Assembly: GCA_011033025.1 (NCBI GenBank)
Contig: WFMF01000230.1
Location: forward strand, 186,001 to 250,000
Origin: Beroe forskalii
Taxonomy: Eukaryota > Ctenophora > Nuda > Beroida > Beroidae
Length of the DNA stretch: 64,000 nt
Direction: 5' to 3'
Below are positions 61,103-64,000 of the stretch, one piece after another. Within the stretch, counting starts at the first letter, position 1. The number at the start of each line of letters is the position of its first letter. The translations under genes were made by a program, and so were the position numbers. Below the pieces are notes generated by a model that made no database searches, was not told the origin of the DNA, and saw only the letters and a list, made by a program, of their open reading frames with translations.

Positions 61103-62630
61103 CTGAAAGAGAATTCTTATAAAGGAGGAATTATTGCTTTATTTCTTGTACAGAAGGGAGACCGATTTCTTTGGGAAGAGGAGCTTATTCATTGGGGAAA
61201 GGAAACTGATTTCTTAGGGAATAGAGGCTCATTTCTTAGGGAAGAGAGGCTTATTTCTTAAGTAATAGAGGCTTATTTGATAGGCAAGGGAGGCGTATTT
61301 GATAGGAAAGGAAGGCGGGTTAGGGAAATGTGGCTTATCAATTAGAGAATGCTCATTGGATCGGGGAATTAATCAATGATACTTAATAGCTTAATGACGT
61401 ACAATACTACCGTATGTCAGCTGTTGCTGCCTTTTGACAGTGTAAATGTTTAAGTTGAGCGTTTAAGTTGAACTTTTGCTCATCAAAAGCGGCCTAAAGA
61501 CTTTACACAAGACAAATTACCTGTGAAATTATGTCTTAACAACGTGATGTAAATATATTATGACTATATTACCAATTTGTCCATTACATGGAATATAAAC
61601 ATACTGGACTAACGTCTCATGTGGTGAGGGTGAGAAAAGAGTTCCTTACTTCCTTAGAACAAATACCTGTACTCACTATAACATTCACATTAATGACGTG
61701 TGCTAAATACCGGAGTTCCTCATCGTACGATGAATGTATCAATTAAAACATCAGGAAAACGTTACACTGAAAGAATACTTGAAAACCGGGACAACAACTT
61801 ACACACTCTAACGGAGGATACCTAGATAACAATTAACAGCCCAGACTTTGCCAATGGATCACAGTGGATCACAGTAAAATCATACCGTTCACTGTATGAT
61901 CTTAGACCTTTATTAAAAGCTAAAATGTCTTGCAAAACTTATGATATAATTTTATGTCAGTTTTCACAATTAAAATCTTACTTCTTTTCAGTCCCTTATC
62001 AACACTATTCTATATCTATTAGACAAAATGTTTAAGAATTGAATTACAGAAGACACTTAGTATACTAGTATGAGAACTGTGAAGTCAGAAGGTCTACATT
62101 TTGTGATGTTCAGCAAAATCAGCATTAGGTATGTGATATTGCAAGTTAGGCATTTTTCGAGAGGAACGTTTTTCAAGTGGTCTGACAGCTGCCAAATGCT
62201 CAAATGGAGTCAGAAATCCCAGGATAATTAATATAACTTAAGTTCAAGGAAACCCACGTTTTAAAGAGGTGATTATGCAGCTTTAACAACATAAAACACC
62301 TCATTACCATCCATGGAACAACTCCTCGTCAACTAAATGCAACCCGGCGCGCAAAATACGCACCTGATATCATCAATTCGTCGCTGTGAGCTATGATAAT
62401 GACGTCATATCAACCTCAGATAGTCCTCCAACATACAAAGAATATGCAGGATATACCAGATATACCTAGCCTGATAGCATGATCTTCCACAGAGGACATC
62501 ATTATCATGGAAATTACGAGGCACAAGCGCAGAGATTCGTTAGGCAAGCACATTAGCAAAAACGTTTACTGCAGTCCAGCAGTTGCAGAGTTTCTACACC
62601 GGAGTTTTTATCATGGAGGAGCTATATCTT
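61103..62630. other. upstream intron of the IP3 kinase, no exon found
   Basis: I searched the minus strand for the expected preceding catalytic exons and found none. A run of loosely repeated units (AGGCTTATTTCTTAGGGAA-like) is present at 61150-61320. Confidence 0.45.
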
Positions 62631-63202
62631 TACACATAACATCGTGATACTGACTTGTGAAGATTAACAAGAATTGTGCTCGTTTTCTGGCTATATTTTA
62701 CGAGCGCTTTAGATTTCCCGCCCCCACCACCGCGTTAGATTGATCATTTGAATAAGCTCCATAATAATCACTTCTACTAGACCTCCATCGCGGAACAGAG
62801 AGCTCCTCAAAGAGAAGTACTTAAATATCATTATTAAAAGTTGATATTCCCTGCAACTCAAATCTGTTCACCAAATTCTATTTATCGATTCTAGAACATC
62901 ACGATTTTTACACAGAACATCGTGATACTGACTTGTGAAGGTTAAAAAGAATTGTGCTCGTTTTCTGGCTTTATTTTACGAGCGTTTTAGATTTCCCGCC
63001 CCCGCTAAAAGTGCAATATTTTTATCAAAAGAAGAAAATGGCGATGGAGGAACCACTGCGTTTGATTTATCATTTGAATAAGCCCCATAAAAATCGCTTC
63101 TATAAGATCTCTATCGCGGAACAGAGAGCTCCTCAGAGAGTGGCAGAATCATTATTGAAGGTTGATATTCCCTGCAACTCAAATTCTATTTAACGATTCT
63201 AG
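62631..63202. repeat. two tandem copies of a promoter/first-exon-like segment
   Basis: Copy 1 is 62631-62893 and copy 2 is 62909-63202. Both contain ACATCGTGATACTGACTTGT, TTTACGAGCG, TTTCCCGCCCCC (an E2F-like TTTCCCGC at 62714-62721 and 62992-62999, overlapping a GC box) and CTCTATCGCGGAACAGAGAG or its close relative. Copy 2 has about 50 bp more between the GC box and the shared 3' part, including a start codon. Confidence 0.85.
63038..63193 (+). CDS. possible first exon or small protein beside an E2F-like promoter
   Basis: ATG in a strong context (GAAAATGG) opens a 51-codon frame ending in TAA at 63193. A donor-like AAG|GTTGAT at about 63161 could end it earlier. The residues (LIYHLNKPHKNRFYKISIAE, QRAPQRVAESLLK) are protein-like and faintly recall the start of a bacterial-type S16 ribosomal protein (KPFYRIVVAD pattern), but this is weak. 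The matching part of copy 1 has lost the start and frame. No downstream exon was found before the window ends. Confidence 0.3.
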   Translation: MAMEEPLRLIYHLNKPHKNRFYKISIAEQRAPQRVAESLLKVDIPCNSNSI

Positions 63203-64000
63203 TAGGGTATAATTGTCGTCCATCCTTCACAGTACGCTTCTCAAAAAGTATGAAATCGACCAAGAAGTACTTGCGACTCGGAGACTAGAGCAATTGATGT
63301 CAGATTGTGCATATTTGGTATTATCGTTTCAACGACAACAAGGATGTGACCTATTGAAATTTATCACGTCATGATTATCTTATTACTCTCTTCGTATATT
63401 ATCATCATCAATACTCATAGAAATATAGAACTTAAATAAACTGTGACACAAATGTATTTCCACCGAATTTCAATACCCACTCAGTTTATCAAATCGTAGT
63501 TTCCACTGCAATTTCTTGAACTGACTTATATTCATATTATTTATGGCTAACACAATCAACTTTGTAAAATTCTAGTGAAAGAATAAAATGAGCTTATAAA
63601 ATCATGACAAAAAGCTAAGATGACGTCATCAAAGCACAGCTGTTGCATAGGCAACAATGAGTGTATTCTAACAATGGTTAAAGCTTGATTGCTCAACTTT
63701 GAATTCTTGATTAGAATTTAGCTTTCAGAAGGTTGATTTTCAAAGCTCAAGTTTTAAAGATGAACATGAGAGTCACTGTATGGCAGGTACCTATTGTTCA
63801 TTGATACTGTGCTACGTAAGGCGTAAGCTCGTAAGTATCTTTTTATATTCATAATATGATCTCTGCAATCACATCATAATTCATATTAATTTCTTGCAAA
63901 TGACGCAATTCATCAAATTGTCTTCTTAATAAGTCACGTAAAGTCTTGACTAAGTACCCCATGTAATTTAGCCACAATTTTCCACCAAAATGGATGACCC
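63203..64000. other. right edge, nothing recognised
   Basis: AT-rich sequence with a single X-box-like GTTGCATAGGCAAC at about 63643-63656. No exon or repeat supported. Confidence 0.4.

Overview
The window is animal (metazoan) nuclear DNA. Its genes are split by GT-AG introns, the DNA is AT-rich, and the gene set is eukaryotic: the spindle protein ASPM, two mitochondrial calcium-uptake (MICU) proteins, an ATF6-type bZIP factor and an inositol-trisphosphate 3-kinase. Introns of 100-1000 bp, repeat-laden spacers and many short inverted-repeat elements suggest an invertebrate. I cannot name the phylum from sequence alone.

Layout. 1-950 is a 29-bp minisatellite. 1760-8541 (+) is the 3' part of ASPM: two calponin-homology regions, then about 33 IQ motifs, mostly in one 3.4-kb exon; its N-terminal part lies left of the window. 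9698-10123 (+) is a weak two-exon small gene. 10332-12783 (-) and 14687-24833 (-) are two head-to-tail MICU2/3-like paralogues (called A and B here), with shared intron positions. Paralogue B has a 7.6-kb intron filled with repeats: inverted copies, a 22-bp minisatellite, a tRNA-type SINE, a 155-bp foldback and a 143-bp tandem array. 24.9-41.1 kb holds no convincing gene. It contains terminal-inverted-repeat elements (26.1, 28.2, 33.7, 38.2, 38.6 and 38.9 kb), a 33-bp minisatellite and large 21-bp and 19-bp satellites. 41548-44589 (+) is an ATF6-like bZIP gene with CLEAR/E-box and AP-1 sites just upstream. 45522-47151 (-) is a convergent unrecognised gene. 51941-61102 (-) is the catalytic C-terminus of an inositol-trisphosphate 3-kinase. 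Its last two exons lie in a 2.4-kb tandem duplication, and one copy is interrupted by a 2.98-kb foldback transposon. 62.6-63.2 kb is a tandem duplication of a putative promoter/first exon with an E2F-like site.

The genes do not form an operon. Three of them (two MICU, one IP3 3-kinase) act in calcium signalling, which may be chance. The most notable observations are: (1) the duplicated terminal exons of the IP3 kinase, with a filled and an empty transposon site side by side; (2) clusters of perfect RFX X-box palindromes next to those exons; (3) a 191-bp insertion between 21-bp direct repeats inside a MICU EF-hand exon; (4) a five-fold tandem duplication of an ASPM 5' splice site; and (5) an ATF6-like factor with no visible transmembrane segment. 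All exon boundaries were derived by eye from reading frame, splice dinucleotides and family knowledge.
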